DNA from: Actinomycetes bacterium
GTDB lineage: Bacteria > Actinomycetota > Actinomycetes > Streptosporangiales > Streptosporangiaceae
Direction of reading: 5' to 3'
Length of the DNA: 50,109 nucleotides
Assembly (NCBI GenBank): GCA_025964575.1
Contig: JAOPYO010000295.1
Coordinates: forward strand, 1-50,109
This document shows, one piece after another, positions 1 to 7,928 of this stretch; the first letter of the stretch is position 1, and each line of letters starts with the position of its first letter. Both the position numbers and the translations under genes were made by a program. The notes beneath the pieces were generated by a model. The model was not told the DNA's origin, searched no databases, and was given only the letters and a program-made list of their open reading frames with translations.

Positions 1-606
1 CCAGAGCGTCTCCCGGGGGCCGAGGTGCTGGCTGATGGGGATGCCGGTCTCCTCCAGCGCGGACCACAACGGGTCGTACTGCCGGTCGTGGTAGTCGGGG
101 AAACCCAGCTCGGCGGGGTAGTTCGGAAGCTGCACCGACTTGGCTCCGGCCTCAGCGAGCCGGTGCACCTCCTGCACGGCGTGGTCGATCTCGACGATGG
201 GCAACTGGTAGGAGACCACCAGGCGGTGGGGGTTCACCGCGGCGAAGTCGGCCAGATGGTCGTTGAAAGCGCGCGCGACCGTCCGCCAGTCGTCCTTGAC
301 CAGGTGGAAGTGGCGGAACGAACTGAGCTCGGAGTAGAGCACCTCGACGTCGACACCATCACGGTCCATCTCCTTGAGCCGCGCGTTCGGCTCGTAGTAC
401 CCGGGGCTGCGGGCTCCCTCCAGATCAAAGTCGTCGCCCAGCGTCATCTGCACGCCTCCGCGCAGTTTGCTCGCGGCGGCGGCCTGCTCCTTAAGCGCCT
501 CGTTGTACAAGGCTGCCACGGATGACGGAAGCCTCTTGTGGACATCGTCGGGGCGGACGAGCACGTGGGAATCGACGGAGATGAGACGACGAGGCTGCAC
601 GGACAT
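1..606 (-). CDS. Amidohydrolase family protein (COG2159 type), partial at window edge
   Basis: The reading frame runs leftward from an ATG at 606 without a stop to base 1, giving 202 visible residues; the 3' part is outside the window. GGAGGA sits just upstream of the ATG. Near the N-terminus SVDSHV gives the Asp-x-His pair that binds metal in ACMSD-like TIM-barrel amidohydrolases, and ISQHLGP near the visible end supplies the next barrel His. The fold and layout match the two complete amidohydrolases at 15269 and 17461. In the family such enzymes hydrolyse or decarboxylate cyclic or unsaturated acids through a divalent metal; the substrate here is unknown. It is divergent from the TetR gene, with a palindrome between them, so TetR control is likely. 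Family assignment is firm, reaction is not. Confidence 0.82.
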   Translation of the reverse strand, partial: MSVQPRRLISVDSHVLVRPDDVHKRLPSSVAALYNEALKEQAAAASKLRGGVQMTLGDDFDLEGARSPGYYEPNARLKEMDRDGVDVEVLYSELSSFRHFHLVKDDWRTVARAFNDHLADFAAVNPHRLVVSYQLPIVEIDHAVQEVHRLAEAGAKSVQLPNYPAELGFPDYHDRQYDPLWSALEETGIPISQHLGPRETLW

Positions 607-656
607 GGCTCCTCCAGATGCCGAGTGAAGGCCGCTATCAGGTACACCGGGCTCCC

Positions 657-699
657 TACATAGCGGTCACTATTTCCGGAGCGTAGCAATTGCTATGTA
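657..699. promoter_or_regulatory. Palindromic operator candidate between amidohydrolase and TetR genes
   Basis: A perfect 12-bp palindrome TAGCAATTGCTA lies at 684-695. It is nested with a wider inverted pair, TACATAGC at 657-664 and GCTATGTA at 692-699. The site sits in a 251-bp divergent spacer otherwise free of genes. This is the size and symmetry expected of a TetR-family operator, so autoregulation plus control of the amidohydrolase is inferred. Confidence 0.55.
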
Positions 700-857
700 A
701 GCTCACAAGCCCTTACCGGGCAGAGCGGGCGGCCTTCCGCCACGCGGGCCAGCCGCATTACGAGCCGCGGCGCCGGCCCGGCACAAGTGCCTACGGCCGC
801 GCCGAACCGAGGTTGGCTACCATGGTCGCCATCACTCGTAGGGGGCACAGGGAGCAG

Positions 858-1478
858 ATGTCCGACCGCAATCTGCGCTCAGAGCGCCGTGAACAGCGGC
901 GCGCGTTGAGCCGGGACCAGATCCTCGACGTCGCCGAGCAGGTCTTTGCCCGAAAGGGCTTCCACGACGCCTCCCTACGGGAGATCGCCGAGCTGGCCGA
1001 GTACTCCGTCGGCTCGGTCTACAGCTTCTTCGACAGCAAGGACGACATCTACCGCGACATCTTCCACCGCCGTGGCGCCGAATTCCTCCCGCAGATGCGG
1101 CGCATCCTCTCCTCCGAGCAACCGCCCCGGCAACAGCTGCTGGAGCTTGCCGACTGGCAGGTCGGCTTCTTTCGTCTCCACCCGCACTTCGGCCGGCTGG
1201 TGCTGCGCGGCGGCGCCATAGCTCCGCCGCTTGCCGAACCCTCTGGCGACCCGCGCCTGGTGGAGAACTTCCAGCAATCGCAACGCCTGCAGGCCGACCT
1301 GTTCGAACGTGGCCAGCGGACAGGCGAGCTGCGCGCTGGGCCCCCGCTCGCTCTCGCCCGGATGTTCTCCGGCCTGATCAGCGCCTATCAGACCGCTGAG
1401 CTCGAGGACGCGCACGAGCCCATGTCGAAAAGCGAGTTCCACGCACTGCTGCAGGATGCCTTCGTCGTGTCAGCCTGA
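858..1478 (+). CDS. TetR/AcrR family transcriptional regulator
   Basis: A 206-residue protein of usual TetR length. The N-terminal helix-turn-helix occupies about residues 18-65: the segment QILDVAEQVFARKGF leads into LREIAELAEYSVGSVYSFF and then KDDIY, the classic TetR signature. The rest is an all-helical ligand-binding and dimerisation domain. The start MSDRNLRSERREQRR at 858 follows GGGAGC with suitable spacing; in-frame earlier starts at 822 and 690 would add a poorly conserved tail, and 690 would overlap the operator palindrome. It probably represses the divergent amidohydrolase and itself; a CoA ester or free acid is a plausible inducer, but this is inference. Confidence 0.9.
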   Translation: MSDRNLRSERREQRRALSRDQILDVAEQVFARKGFHDASLREIAELAEYSVGSVYSFFDSKDDIYRDIFHRRGAEFLPQMRRILSSEQPPRQQLLELADWQVGFFRLHPHFGRLVLRGGAIAPPLAEPSGDPRLVENFQQSQRLQADLFERGQRTGELRAGPPLALARMFSGLISAYQTAELEDAHEPMSKSEFHALLQDAFVVSA

Positions 1479-1493
1479 GCGTTTGGCGGGGAC

Positions 1494-1622
1494 GTACCGG
1501 GACGGATCATCCCGATGGCACTGCCGATCCGCTGGAACGTCGTCTCCATCCATCTCGGCTCCACAGGCCGGCTGACGGTCATCGCGCCCGACGCCCCGAT
1601 CGACGCGGTGATCATCGAATGA
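1494..1622 (+). pseudogene. Remnant of an amidohydrolase gene with internal deletion
   Basis: One open frame reads VPGRIIPMALPIRWN, then VVSIHLGSTGRLTVIAP, then DAPIDAVIIE and a stop. The complete amidohydrolase at 15269 has the same blocks, PGRIIPMALPVLWD and VVVSIHLGSSGQLSVTAP, separated by about 65 residues that are missing here. There is no start, no N-terminal metal motif and no C-terminal half. It is therefore a degraded copy, with an internal deletion joining the two blocks, left between the TetR gene and the next crotonase. Confidence 0.75.
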
Positions 1623-1625
1623 ATC

Positions 1626-1639
1626 TTCAATCTATTGAA
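1626..1639. promoter_or_regulatory. Inverted repeat TTCAAT-CT-ATTGAA
   Basis: Perfect 6-bp arms with a 2-nt centre directly after the amidohydrolase remnant. The half-site TTCAAT recurs next to both GntR paralog genes (around 17433 and 21151), so this may be another site for one of them. It lies about 250 bp upstream of the crotonase at 1892. Confidence 0.35.
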
Positions 1640-1733
1640 CACGGGTTCAGATTGCTTTACCGTGTGCCCACGTCACGAACGTCCGGCGCGCAGGGCGCGG
1701 GCGCACGGACGTCCCGCCCGAAAGGACAATCCG

Positions 1734-1880
1734 ATGGCTGGAGACACGGCGTTTCGGTCCACCGACGCACCCCCGCCGACGCTGATGACAGTGCTCAGCG
1801 ACCTGGTCAAGGACCGGCGCGCAAACCCGGGCAACGATGCGGCCTGGCCAAACTTCCACTGGTCGTCGAGCGAATTGTGA
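1734..1880 (+). pseudogene. Short ORF, possible cytochrome P450 fragment
   Basis: A 48-codon frame with a good AAAGGA ribosome binding site upstream of its ATG. The middle reads LMTVLSDLVKDRRANPGNDAA, resembling the stretch before the I-helix of bacterial P450s, where L-x-DLV-x-x-RRANPGDD is common. No heme-binding Cys motif, ExxR motif or I-helix follows, so if the resemblance is real this is a scrap and not an enzyme. It could instead be a small protein of unknown role; the sequence is too short to decide. Confidence 0.3.
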
Positions 1881-1891
1881 CGAGCTGAACC

Positions 1892-2713
1892 ATGCCCGAC
1901 TTCACCACACTCCGGTACGAGGAGCGCGAGGGCGTGGCCTGGGTGACCTTGGACCGGCCCGAGGTGCTCAACGCCTTCGACATGGTCATGATGCGTGAGC
2001 TGCATGAGTGCTGGCGCGGGCTGCGCGACAACGACGAGGTCCGTGCCGTGGTGCTGACCGGTGCGGGCGACAAGGCGTTCTGTACCGGCGTGGACCGCGA
2101 CGCAGCAGCCATCGGCGACCCCGATCGGCCACGGGACATCGGTCAGCGCGGCGCGACGCCGCTGCACATGAACGATCCCGGCGACTGGCTCTCCCCCAAG
2201 ACAGCTGGGCAACTCTGGAAGCCGATCATCGCGGCGGTCAATGGAATGGCCTGCGGCGGCGCGTTCTACCTGCTCGGCGAGGCCGACATCATCATCGCCG
2301 CCGAGCACGCCACGTTCTTCGATCCGCACACCACCTATGGCATGGCTGCGGTCTTCGAGCCGATGGCCATGCTGCAGCGGATGCCTATCGGGGAGGTACT
2401 GCGGATGTCACTGATGGGCGCCCACGAAAGGATGGGCGCGCACCGCGCCCACCAGGTGGGACTGGTTCAAGAGGTGGTGCCGGGCGACCGGCTGACCGAG
2501 GCTGCGGGACATGTCGCTGAGCTGATCGCCTCGCAGCCCGCGACGGCTGTCCAGGCCACAGTACGGGCCGTCTGGTACGCCCAGGAGTTGGGCTACCGGC
2601 AGGCGCTCGAGGTGGCCAAGACCCTGATCCAGCTCGGCACCGACGAGGCGGCGCTCGCAGCCGGGCAGGAGATGTTCGCCTCCGGTCAGCGCATATCCTG
2701 GCGGCTACGATGA
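1892..2713 (+). CDS. Crotonase (enoyl-CoA hydratase/isomerase) family protein, atypical active site
   Basis: A 273-residue crotonase-fold protein with the N-terminal VTLDRPEVLNAF block, the oxyanion-hole region AAVNGMACGGAFYLL and the usual C-terminal helices. In true enoyl-CoA hydratases two Glu residues add water; here the first position reads DPHTTYG with His146, and the second reads VLRMSL with Arg171. The same replacements occur in the crotonases at 34060 and 38926, so this is a subfamily and the reaction may be isomerisation, hydrolysis or something else. No strong Shine-Dalgarno is visible. It converges on the ACAD gene at 2775 with a 61-bp spacer. Confidence 0.85.
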   Translation: MPDFTTLRYEEREGVAWVTLDRPEVLNAFDMVMMRELHECWRGLRDNDEVRAVVLTGAGDKAFCTGVDRDAAAIGDPDRPRDIGQRGATPLHMNDPGDWLSPKTAGQLWKPIIAAVNGMACGGAFYLLGEADIIIAAEHATFFDPHTTYGMAAVFEPMAMLQRMPIGEVLRMSLMGAHERMGAHRAHQVGLVQEVVPGDRLTEAAGHVAELIASQPATAVQATVRAVWYAQELGYRQALEVAKTLIQLGTDEAALAAGQEMFASGQRISWRLR

Positions 2714-2774
2714 CGGTCCTGTGAGTGCGAAACCAGGTTTCTGGTGCTGCTCGGGACTGACCCGGTAACCCCCT

Positions 2775-3965
2775 TTAGAGACGGTAGCTCTCAAGCAGCC
2801 GACGACTAATGATCATCTTCTGGATCTCGGCGGTACCCTCACCGATGAGGAGCATCGGGGCTTCGCGGTACAGACGCTCGATCTCGAACTCCTTGGAGTA
2901 GCCGTAACCGCCGTGGATGCGGAAGGCGTCTTCAACGATCTCTTTGCAGTACTCGCCGGCAAGGTATTTGGCCATCCCGGCCTCGAGGTCGTTACGTTCA
3001 CCGGAGTCCTTACGCCGCGCGGCCATGACGACCATCTGGTGCGCTGCTTCGATCTTGGTGGCCATGTCAGCGAGCCGGAACTGGATTCCCTGGTGCTCGG
3101 CGATCGGGACGCCGAAGGCCTCCCGCTGCTGGGCATAGGAGATGGCCAGTTCGAAGGCCCGTCGGCCCACTCCGCAGGCGCGAGCGGCAACGTTGACGCG
3201 ACCGACTTCGACACCGTCCATCATCTGATAGAAACCGCGGCCGGTGGTCCCGCCCAGGATGCTGTCGGCGGGCAGCCGGAAGGAGTCGAGCAGCATCTCG
3301 GTGGTGTCGACGCCTTTGTAACCCATCTTCTCGATCTTCCCCGGGATCGTCAGGCCGGGCGCGACCTCACCGAAGCCGGGTTCCTTCTCGATGAGGAAGG
3401 TCGTCATGTTGCGGTAGACGGAGTCCGCGCCGTCGTCGGTCTTGCACAGGACCGCCACGAGGTTGGCCGACCCGCCATTGGTCAGCCACATCTTCTGGCC
3501 GTCGATGACGAAGGAATCGCCGTCGCGGCGGGCGCGGGTCCGGATGGCCGATACGTCCGACCCGCACCCGGGCTCGGACATGGAGAACGCGCCGCGCAGG
3601 TCACCGGTAGCCATGCGGGGCAGGTACGCCTGGCGCTGGACGTCGGTGCCGTGCCGTAGGACGAGGTGCGCGACGATGAAATGGGTGTTGATGATGCCTG
3701 ACACGCTCATCCAACCGCGGGACAGTTCCTCGACGGCCAGGGCGTAGGTGAGCAGGGATTCGCCCAGTCCTCCGTACTCTTCCGGAATCATCAGCCCGAA
3801 GACGCCGAGTTTTTTCAGTCCCTCGACGATGTCAGCCGGGTATTCGTCGCGGTGTTCCAGTTCGGTGGCGACGGGCAGAATCTCGCGTTCGGTGAAGGCG
3901 GTGACCGCCGCGAGGATCTCGCGCTGGGTGTCGGTCAGGCCATCGGTTCGCGCCAGGCGCTTCAT
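2775..3965 (-). CDS. Acyl-CoA dehydrogenase
   Basis: A 396-residue flavoprotein of standard ACAD length. Visible motifs are the N-terminal helical domain with PEEYGGLGES, the FAD/substrate loop FSMSEPGCGSD, the beta-domain stretch KMWLTNGG, and the C-terminal helices ending in IGEGTAEIQ. Glu376 in GEGT is at the catalytic-base position of short-chain ACADs, so the enzyme should be active as a homo-oligomer and introduce a double bond next to a CoA thioester, passing electrons to ETF. AAGGAG precedes the ATG. It is the last gene of a leftward four-gene operon, 26 bp after the FadE beta stop. Confidence 0.93.
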   Translation of the reverse strand: MKRLARTDGLTDTQREILAAVTAFTEREILPVATELEHRDEYPADIVEGLKKLGVFGLMIPEEYGGLGESLLTYALAVEELSRGWMSVSGIINTHFIVAHLVLRHGTDVQRQAYLPRMATGDLRGAFSMSEPGCGSDVSAIRTRARRDGDSFVIDGQKMWLTNGGSANLVAVLCKTDDGADSVYRNMTTFLIEKEPGFGEVAPGLTIPGKIEKMGYKGVDTTEMLLDSFRLPADSILGGTTGRGFYQMMDGVEVGRVNVAARACGVGRRAFELAISYAQQREAFGVPIAEHQGIQFRLADMATKIEAAHQMVVMAARRKDSGERNDLEAGMAKYLAGEYCKEIVEDAFRIHGGYGYSKEFEIERLYREAPMLLIGEGTAEIQKMIISRRLLESYRL

Positions 3966-3991
3966 GGGGCTCCTTGAGTCACGTGATGAGG

Positions 3992-4957
3992 TCAGAGCGT
4001 CGCGGCGAGGTGCTCGGCGTACTGGTCCGCAGTGCCGAAGGCGGTCTCAAGGACCCAGGCACGCTTGACGTACAGGTGAGCGAGGACCTCCCAGGTGAAC
4101 CCCATGCCGCCGTGCACCTGGACTCCGGTTCGAGCATTGGTGGTGGCGGCGTCGTCCGCCAGGAGTTTCGCTGTGGCGGCGGCCTCGTCCGGGTCGCCGG
4201 AGATCGGGTCGTCGGCGGTGAGCGCGGCGACCAGCACCGCGGCCCGGGCCAGGTCGACGCGGACGAGGGCGTCGGCCAGCAGGTGCTTGACCGCCTGGAA
4301 GGAGCCGATGGGCCGGGCGAACTGCACCCGTTCTTTGGCGTAACGGACGGCCAGGTCCAACGCGCACTGGCCGATCCCCACCTGGAGAGCCGCGGTGAGG
4401 ATGGCGCCGGTTCGCCGCCACCGGTCCGCGTCAGCGGCGGTGCCGATCCGCCGACCGCGTTCAGCGTGACGTGGTACCGATCCAACAGGAGTCAGCGGGT
4501 CCAGGGGCATGGCCGCGGGTTCGACGGACAGCGCGCTCACCGGCTGGACGAACAGGCCCTCATCGTCGGCGGTCACGACCTGGTCAGCCGCATGTGGATG
4601 CTCGATGACGAGATAGGGGTCCCTTCTGTCCAGGCAGGTGACCACGGTCTGGCCCTCGGCGGCGCCGGGCACGAGCGCGGCGGCGAGGAAGGTCGCGACA
4701 AGCGGCCCGGGGACCAGGGTCCTGCCGAGTTCCTCGAACACGATCACGGCGTCGGCCAGCCCCAGATCCATGCCGCCCCGGTCACCGGGCAGGGTCAGAG
4801 AGAACACGCCGAGTTCGGCGATCGCCCTCCAGCTGTCGCGGTCGAAGCCCGGCGCCGCCGCGGCGGCGCGCAACCGGTCAGCGTCCCATGCGTCGGCCAG
4901 GTAGGCGCGCAGACCCGAGCGAAGGTCCCGCTGGTCGGTGTTCAGCGTGAGGTCCAT
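3992..4957 (-). CDS. Acyl-CoA dehydrogenase-like subunit without catalytic Glu (FadE beta type)
   Basis: A 321-residue, shortened ACAD with N-terminal helices (LPGDRGGMDLGLAD), a reduced beta domain and C-terminal helices with KERVQFARPIGSFQAVKH and VHGGMGFTWE. Neither catalytic-Glu position is filled: VGIGQCAL replaces the ER motif and there is no YEGT block. Actinobacterial steroid FadEs of this kind work as alpha2beta2 heterotetramers in which the beta subunit contributes FAD binding but no base. Its start overlaps the end of the upstream FadE alpha gene by 16 nt and has its own AAGGAG, so the two are translationally linked and very likely one enzyme. Confidence 0.88.
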   Translation of the reverse strand: MDLTLNTDQRDLRSGLRAYLADAWDADRLRAAAAAPGFDRDSWRAIAELGVFSLTLPGDRGGMDLGLADAVIVFEELGRTLVPGPLVATFLAAALVPGAAEGQTVVTCLDRRDPYLVIEHPHAADQVVTADDEGLFVQPVSALSVEPAAMPLDPLTPVGSVPRHAERGRRIGTAADADRWRRTGAILTAALQVGIGQCALDLAVRYAKERVQFARPIGSFQAVKHLLADALVRVDLARAAVLVAALTADDPISGDPDEAAATAKLLADDAATTNARTGVQVHGGMGFTWEVLAHLYVKRAWVLETAFGTADQYAEHLAATL

Positions 4958-6147
4958 CGGGGCTCCTTCGGCAGGCCGAGGACACGTTCGGCGAGGATGT
5001 TCTTCTGGATCTGCGAGGTACCTGCCGCGATGGTGAAGGCCAAGGTGTTGACCCGGTCTTCGACGATGCGCGCGTTGGCCACGCCGGGCAGATCGGTCAT
5101 CGCGAGGGAGGTTCGGCCCAGCACATGGGCGGCCACATCGCCGATCCGCTGACGGTTCTCGGTGAAGCGCAACTTGAACACCGACGCGCCTTGGACGGGC
5201 ACCATGCCAGCAGACGCCTCGGACACATTCTTACGGATCAGTGACCACAGCCCGCTGACCTCGGCGGCCAGCCGGCCGATGTCACGTCGTAGCGCCGGAT
5301 CGTCCCAGAGAGTGCCACCACCGGGTGTGGGCGTCGCCCGGGCGATCGCCGCGGTCTCGGCGAGGATGTTGCGGGACTCGATCACATCACCGATGAACGC
5401 CGTTCCCCGTTCGAAGGAGAAAGTCACCATCGCCACCCGCCAGCCGTCGTTCTCGGCTCCCACCAGGTTCTCGGCCGGGACGCGAACGTCGTCAAGGACC
5501 AGTTCGCTGAATTCGCTGCTCCCCACGGCCGTACGCAAAGGGTGGACCTTGACCCCGGGGGTGTCCATCGGCAAGATCAGCCAGCTGATGCCCGCATGGC
5601 GGGGCGCGTCCGGGTCGGTCCGTACGAGCAGTTCGCAGTAGTCGGACACCTCGGCGTGCGAGGTCCAGATCTTGCGGCCGTTGACGACATACGTGTCACC
5701 GTCCCGGACAGCCGTCGTCCGCAGTGCGGCGAGGTCAGAGCCCGCATCCGGCTCGGAGAAACCCTGGCACCACACCTGATCACCCCGCAGGATGCCCGCC
5801 AGATGCCGGCCGCGCTGGGCCTCGCTGCCCTCGACGATCAAGGTGGGACCCGCGTGCAGCAGGCCGACGAAGTTCGCGCCGACGTAGGGCGCCCGTGCCC
5901 GCGCGGTCTCCTCCAGGAAGATCAGCTGTTCGGTGGGGGTGGCCCCTAGTCCCCCGTGCTCGGCCGGCCAATCCACGCCGGCATATCCCGCCTCGAACAG
6001 CAGGCGTTGCCAGGCGGTGTCGTACCGCCGTCGCGCGGGCCAGTCGTCGCGGTCCGGCCTAGTCGGCAGCTGGGGCAATGTCTCGGCCAGCCAGGACCGA
6101 AGCCGATCGCGAAAGGCCAGTTCGGGTTCGGTAAGTCGCAGATCCAC
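4942..6147 (-). CDS. Acyl-CoA dehydrogenase catalytic subunit (FadE alpha type)
   Basis: A 401-residue ACAD with WPAEHGGLG, the FAD loop CQGFSEPDAGSD, KIWTSHAE and a C-terminal tail AAGTSQIQKNILAERVLGLP. The base is expected in FSFERG, Glu246 with the start chosen here, at the position used in mycobacterial heteromeric FadEs. I chose the GTG at 6147 because GGGAG lies 5 nt upstream; an ATG six codons earlier would bury that site. The gene lies 54 bp after the crotonase at 6202 and overlaps the FadE beta gene. Predicted role: alpha,beta-dehydrogenation of a bulky acyl-CoA by the alpha-beta complex, with electrons going to ETF. Confidence 0.9.
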   Translation of the reverse strand: MDLRLTEPELAFRDRLRSWLAETLPQLPTRPDRDDWPARRRYDTAWQRLLFEAGYAGVDWPAEHGGLGATPTEQLIFLEETARARAPYVGANFVGLLHAGPTLIVEGSEAQRGRHLAGILRGDQVWCQGFSEPDAGSDLAALRTTAVRDGDTYVVNGRKIWTSHAEVSDYCELLVRTDPDAPRHAGISWLILPMDTPGVKVHPLRTAVGSSEFSELVLDDVRVPAENLVGAENDGWRVAMVTFSFERGTAFIGDVIESRNILAETAAIARATPTPGGGTLWDDPALRRDIGRLAAEVSGLWSLIRKNVSEASAGMVPVQGASVFKLRFTENRQRIGDVAAHVLGRTSLAMTDLPGVANARIVEDRVNTLAFTIAAGTSQIQKNILAERVLGLPKEPRWTSR

Positions 6148-6201
6148 GAAAGCTCCCAAGAACAATGTGAAGGCAGGTGACTTCGCAACAGAGTCTCGGG
6201 G

Positions 6202-7035
6202 CTACCAGCCGTGGAACTGCGGAGCACGTCGCTCGACGAACGCGCGGAGACCTTCCTGACCGTCCTCGCTCGACATGTTGATCTCCGCGGCCATGGCCTC
6301 CTCAGCCAGGCTCGTCGCGCGATCTCCGTCCAGTGCCCGGTTGATCAGGCGCTTGCTCAGACCGAGCGCGACCGTCGGGCCGGCGGCGAGCCGCTCCGCC
6401 CAGTCGGCCGTGGCCTCAGCGAGTTTGGAGGCAGGCACCACCTGGTTCACCAGGCCGAGACGCTCGGCACTCACCGCGGACAGGTCGTCACCGAAGAACA
6501 CGAGCTCCTTGGCGCGCTGCGGCCCGATCAGGCGGGCCAGCAGGTAGGCACCTGCCCCGTCAACGACCAGGCCGCGACGGACGAACACCTCGATGAATTT
6601 GGCGGAGTCCGCGGCCAGAATCAGATCGCAGGCGTAGGCCAGATGACACCCGATACCCGCCGCCGTGCCGTTGACGGCGGCGATCACCGGCTTCTCACAG
6701 TCAAGCACGGCAGAGACCAGGCGCTGCGCCCCACCGGCGATCGCGCGGGAGACCGAACCGGCGACGCGGTCGGGCATGCCCTCGGGCCGCGCCCCGGCGG
6801 AGACACCGGAACCCGCGAGGTCGGCGCCGGTGCAGAAATGCCGGGCACCCGTCGCGGTGAGCACCACCACCCGCACCCGCGGATCGGCGCTGGCCTCGCC
6901 CAGCCTGCTGATGAGTTCCTCACGCAATGCCGCAGAGATCGAGTTACCGGCCTGGGGCCGGTTGAGCGTCAACTGCGTGACGCCCTCAGCGCTGAGCTCC
7001 CACAGGAGCTCAGGCTCGGTGAGCTTTTCGGACAC
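6202..7035 (-). CDS. Enoyl-CoA hydratase/isomerase family protein
   Basis: A 277-residue crotonase starting at a GTG. LTLNRPQAGNSIS, the pocket CTGADLAGSG, the oxyanion loop AAVNGTAAGIGCHLAY and the stretch VRRGLVVDGAGAYLLARLIG are seen. The catalytic Glu region is replaced by FVRRG, followed by an Asp in VVDGAG, as in PaaG-like isomerases that use a single Asp. It resembles the crotonase at 33236, including a shared C-terminal end FVERRAPQF. It is the promoter-proximal gene of the leftward operon with two FadE subunits and an ACAD, and is divergent from the NIPSNAP-like gene. Isomerase or hydratase activity on an unknown enoyl-CoA is inferred. Confidence 0.87.
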   Translation of the reverse strand: MSEKLTEPELLWELSAEGVTQLTLNRPQAGNSISAALREELISRLGEASADPRVRVVVLTATGARHFCTGADLAGSGVSAGARPEGMPDRVAGSVSRAIAGGAQRLVSAVLDCEKPVIAAVNGTAAGIGCHLAYACDLILAADSAKFIEVFVRRGLVVDGAGAYLLARLIGPQRAKELVFFGDDLSAVSAERLGLVNQVVPASKLAEATADWAERLAAGPTVALGLSKRLINRALDGDRATSLAEEAMAAEINMSSEDGQEGLRAFVERRAPQFHGW

Positions 7036-7069
7036 GGGCCGTACCGCCTCTCGTCGGACCTGCCGTTAC

Positions 7070-7107
7070 GATAGGCGTTCCTATCTGGCTGTGTAAATTA
7101 TATAAAG
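7070..7107. promoter_or_regulatory. Divergent promoter: inverted repeat plus AT-rich box
   Basis: GATAGG-CGTT-CCTATC is a perfect inverted repeat at 7070-7085. It is followed by AAATTATATAAAG at 7095-7107, an AT island in GC-rich surroundings. The TTATATAAAG part recurs near 28459, and AAATTATATA recurs near 29559. The spacer serves the leftward FadE operon and the rightward gene at 7155. Confidence 0.5.
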
Positions 7108-7154
7108 AATCAAGCCAGTGACCGCCCGTCGGGGGCCCGATCGAGGAGCAGCAC

Positions 7155-7883
7155 GTGAACCGCAAGGTCTACATCCATGAGTTCATCGACATCACCAAGC
7201 AGAACCGCGCTCGCTACATGCATCACATGACGGCGAACTGGAGTCCGATCGCCCAGGAGCAACGGCACCAGCTCTGCTACGGCGTGTGGGGCGTCGTCGG
7301 CAGCACCGGCCCCTGGCCCCAGGTGGTGAACCTGTGGGAGGAGGACGGCTTCGACGGCCTCAGCCGGTCGTTCCGGCTGGAGTTCGGCAACAGCATCCTT
7401 CAGGACCCCGCCCTGGAGAAGTGGTGGGCCACCGCCGCGGATCTGCGGTCCGGCGGGTACGACCGGCTCCTCGTCCCGCACCCCGACACCGCCACCATCG
7501 AGGAGCTCTGCGCGGAAACGATCGGTGGCGAGCTGTACGCGCACGAGATCGTCCAGGTCGGGCCCGGCACGGCCTGGCCATTCCTCGACTCGGCGATGCT
7601 CGCCGCCAAGGACGCCGAGCGGCAAACGGGCTGGCGGCTGACCGGCGCCTGGTGCACGGCGCTGCGCAATCGGGACGAGTGCCTGCTGCTGTGGACGATC
7701 CCGGACTGGGAGTCCTGGGCCCGGGTCGAGACGAACCTCGTTCAGGGCCAGGACGATCTGCTCGGGGATGCCGACGTGTTCGTTCGGGAGCGGGATCGGA
7801 TCCTGCTGGTCGACGCGCCGCTGTCCCCGATGCGCACCGGCCGTCAGCCTCACCGTGACGATCGGACGGGCTGGACGGACTGA
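7155..7883 (+). CDS. NIPSNAP-like / dimeric alpha-beta barrel protein
   Basis: A 242-residue protein starting at a GTG preceded by GAGGAG. No enzyme signature is evident. The N-terminal half (KVYIHEFIDITKQNRARYM, then VVGSTGPWPQVVNLWEEDG) and the C-terminal half (LYAHEIVQVGPGTAWPFLD, then LLLWTIPDWESW) look like two ferredoxin-like repeats of the NIPSNAP or stress-responsive barrel type, with many Trp residues. It is cytosolic as judged by the absence of signal peptide and membrane segments. It is transcribed away from the FadE operon and converges on the thiolase. A helper or small-molecule binding role in the pathway is possible; the assignment rests on overall pattern only. Confidence 0.55.
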   Translation: MNRKVYIHEFIDITKQNRARYMHHMTANWSPIAQEQRHQLCYGVWGVVGSTGPWPQVVNLWEEDGFDGLSRSFRLEFGNSILQDPALEKWWATAADLRSGGYDRLLVPHPDTATIEELCAETIGGELYAHEIVQVGPGTAWPFLDSAMLAAKDAERQTGWRLTGAWCTALRNRDECLLLWTIPDWESWARVETNLVQGQDDLLGDADVFVRERDRILLVDAPLSPMRTGRQPHRDDRTGWTD

Positions 7884-7903
7884 GCCCGGAAAGACGGCCG
7901 GGC
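7884..7903. terminator. Possible short hairpin between convergent genes
   Basis: GCCCGG and CCGGGC form a 6-bp GC stem with an 8-nt loop between the ends of the NIPSNAP-like gene and the thiolase. There is no T tract, so termination is only a weak inference. Confidence 0.3.
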
Positions 7904-7928
7904 GCGCCCCACGGTCGCCCTCACCTGC

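Noticed and set aside
2732-2764. Two short hairpins (ACCAG/CTGGT and CGGG/CCCG) between convergent genes
   Set aside because: Stems of 4-5 bp are common by chance in GC-rich DNA; not enough for a terminator call.
3974-5152. 392-codon rightward ORF
   Set aside because: Antisense to the overlapping FadE pair; no recognisable protein.
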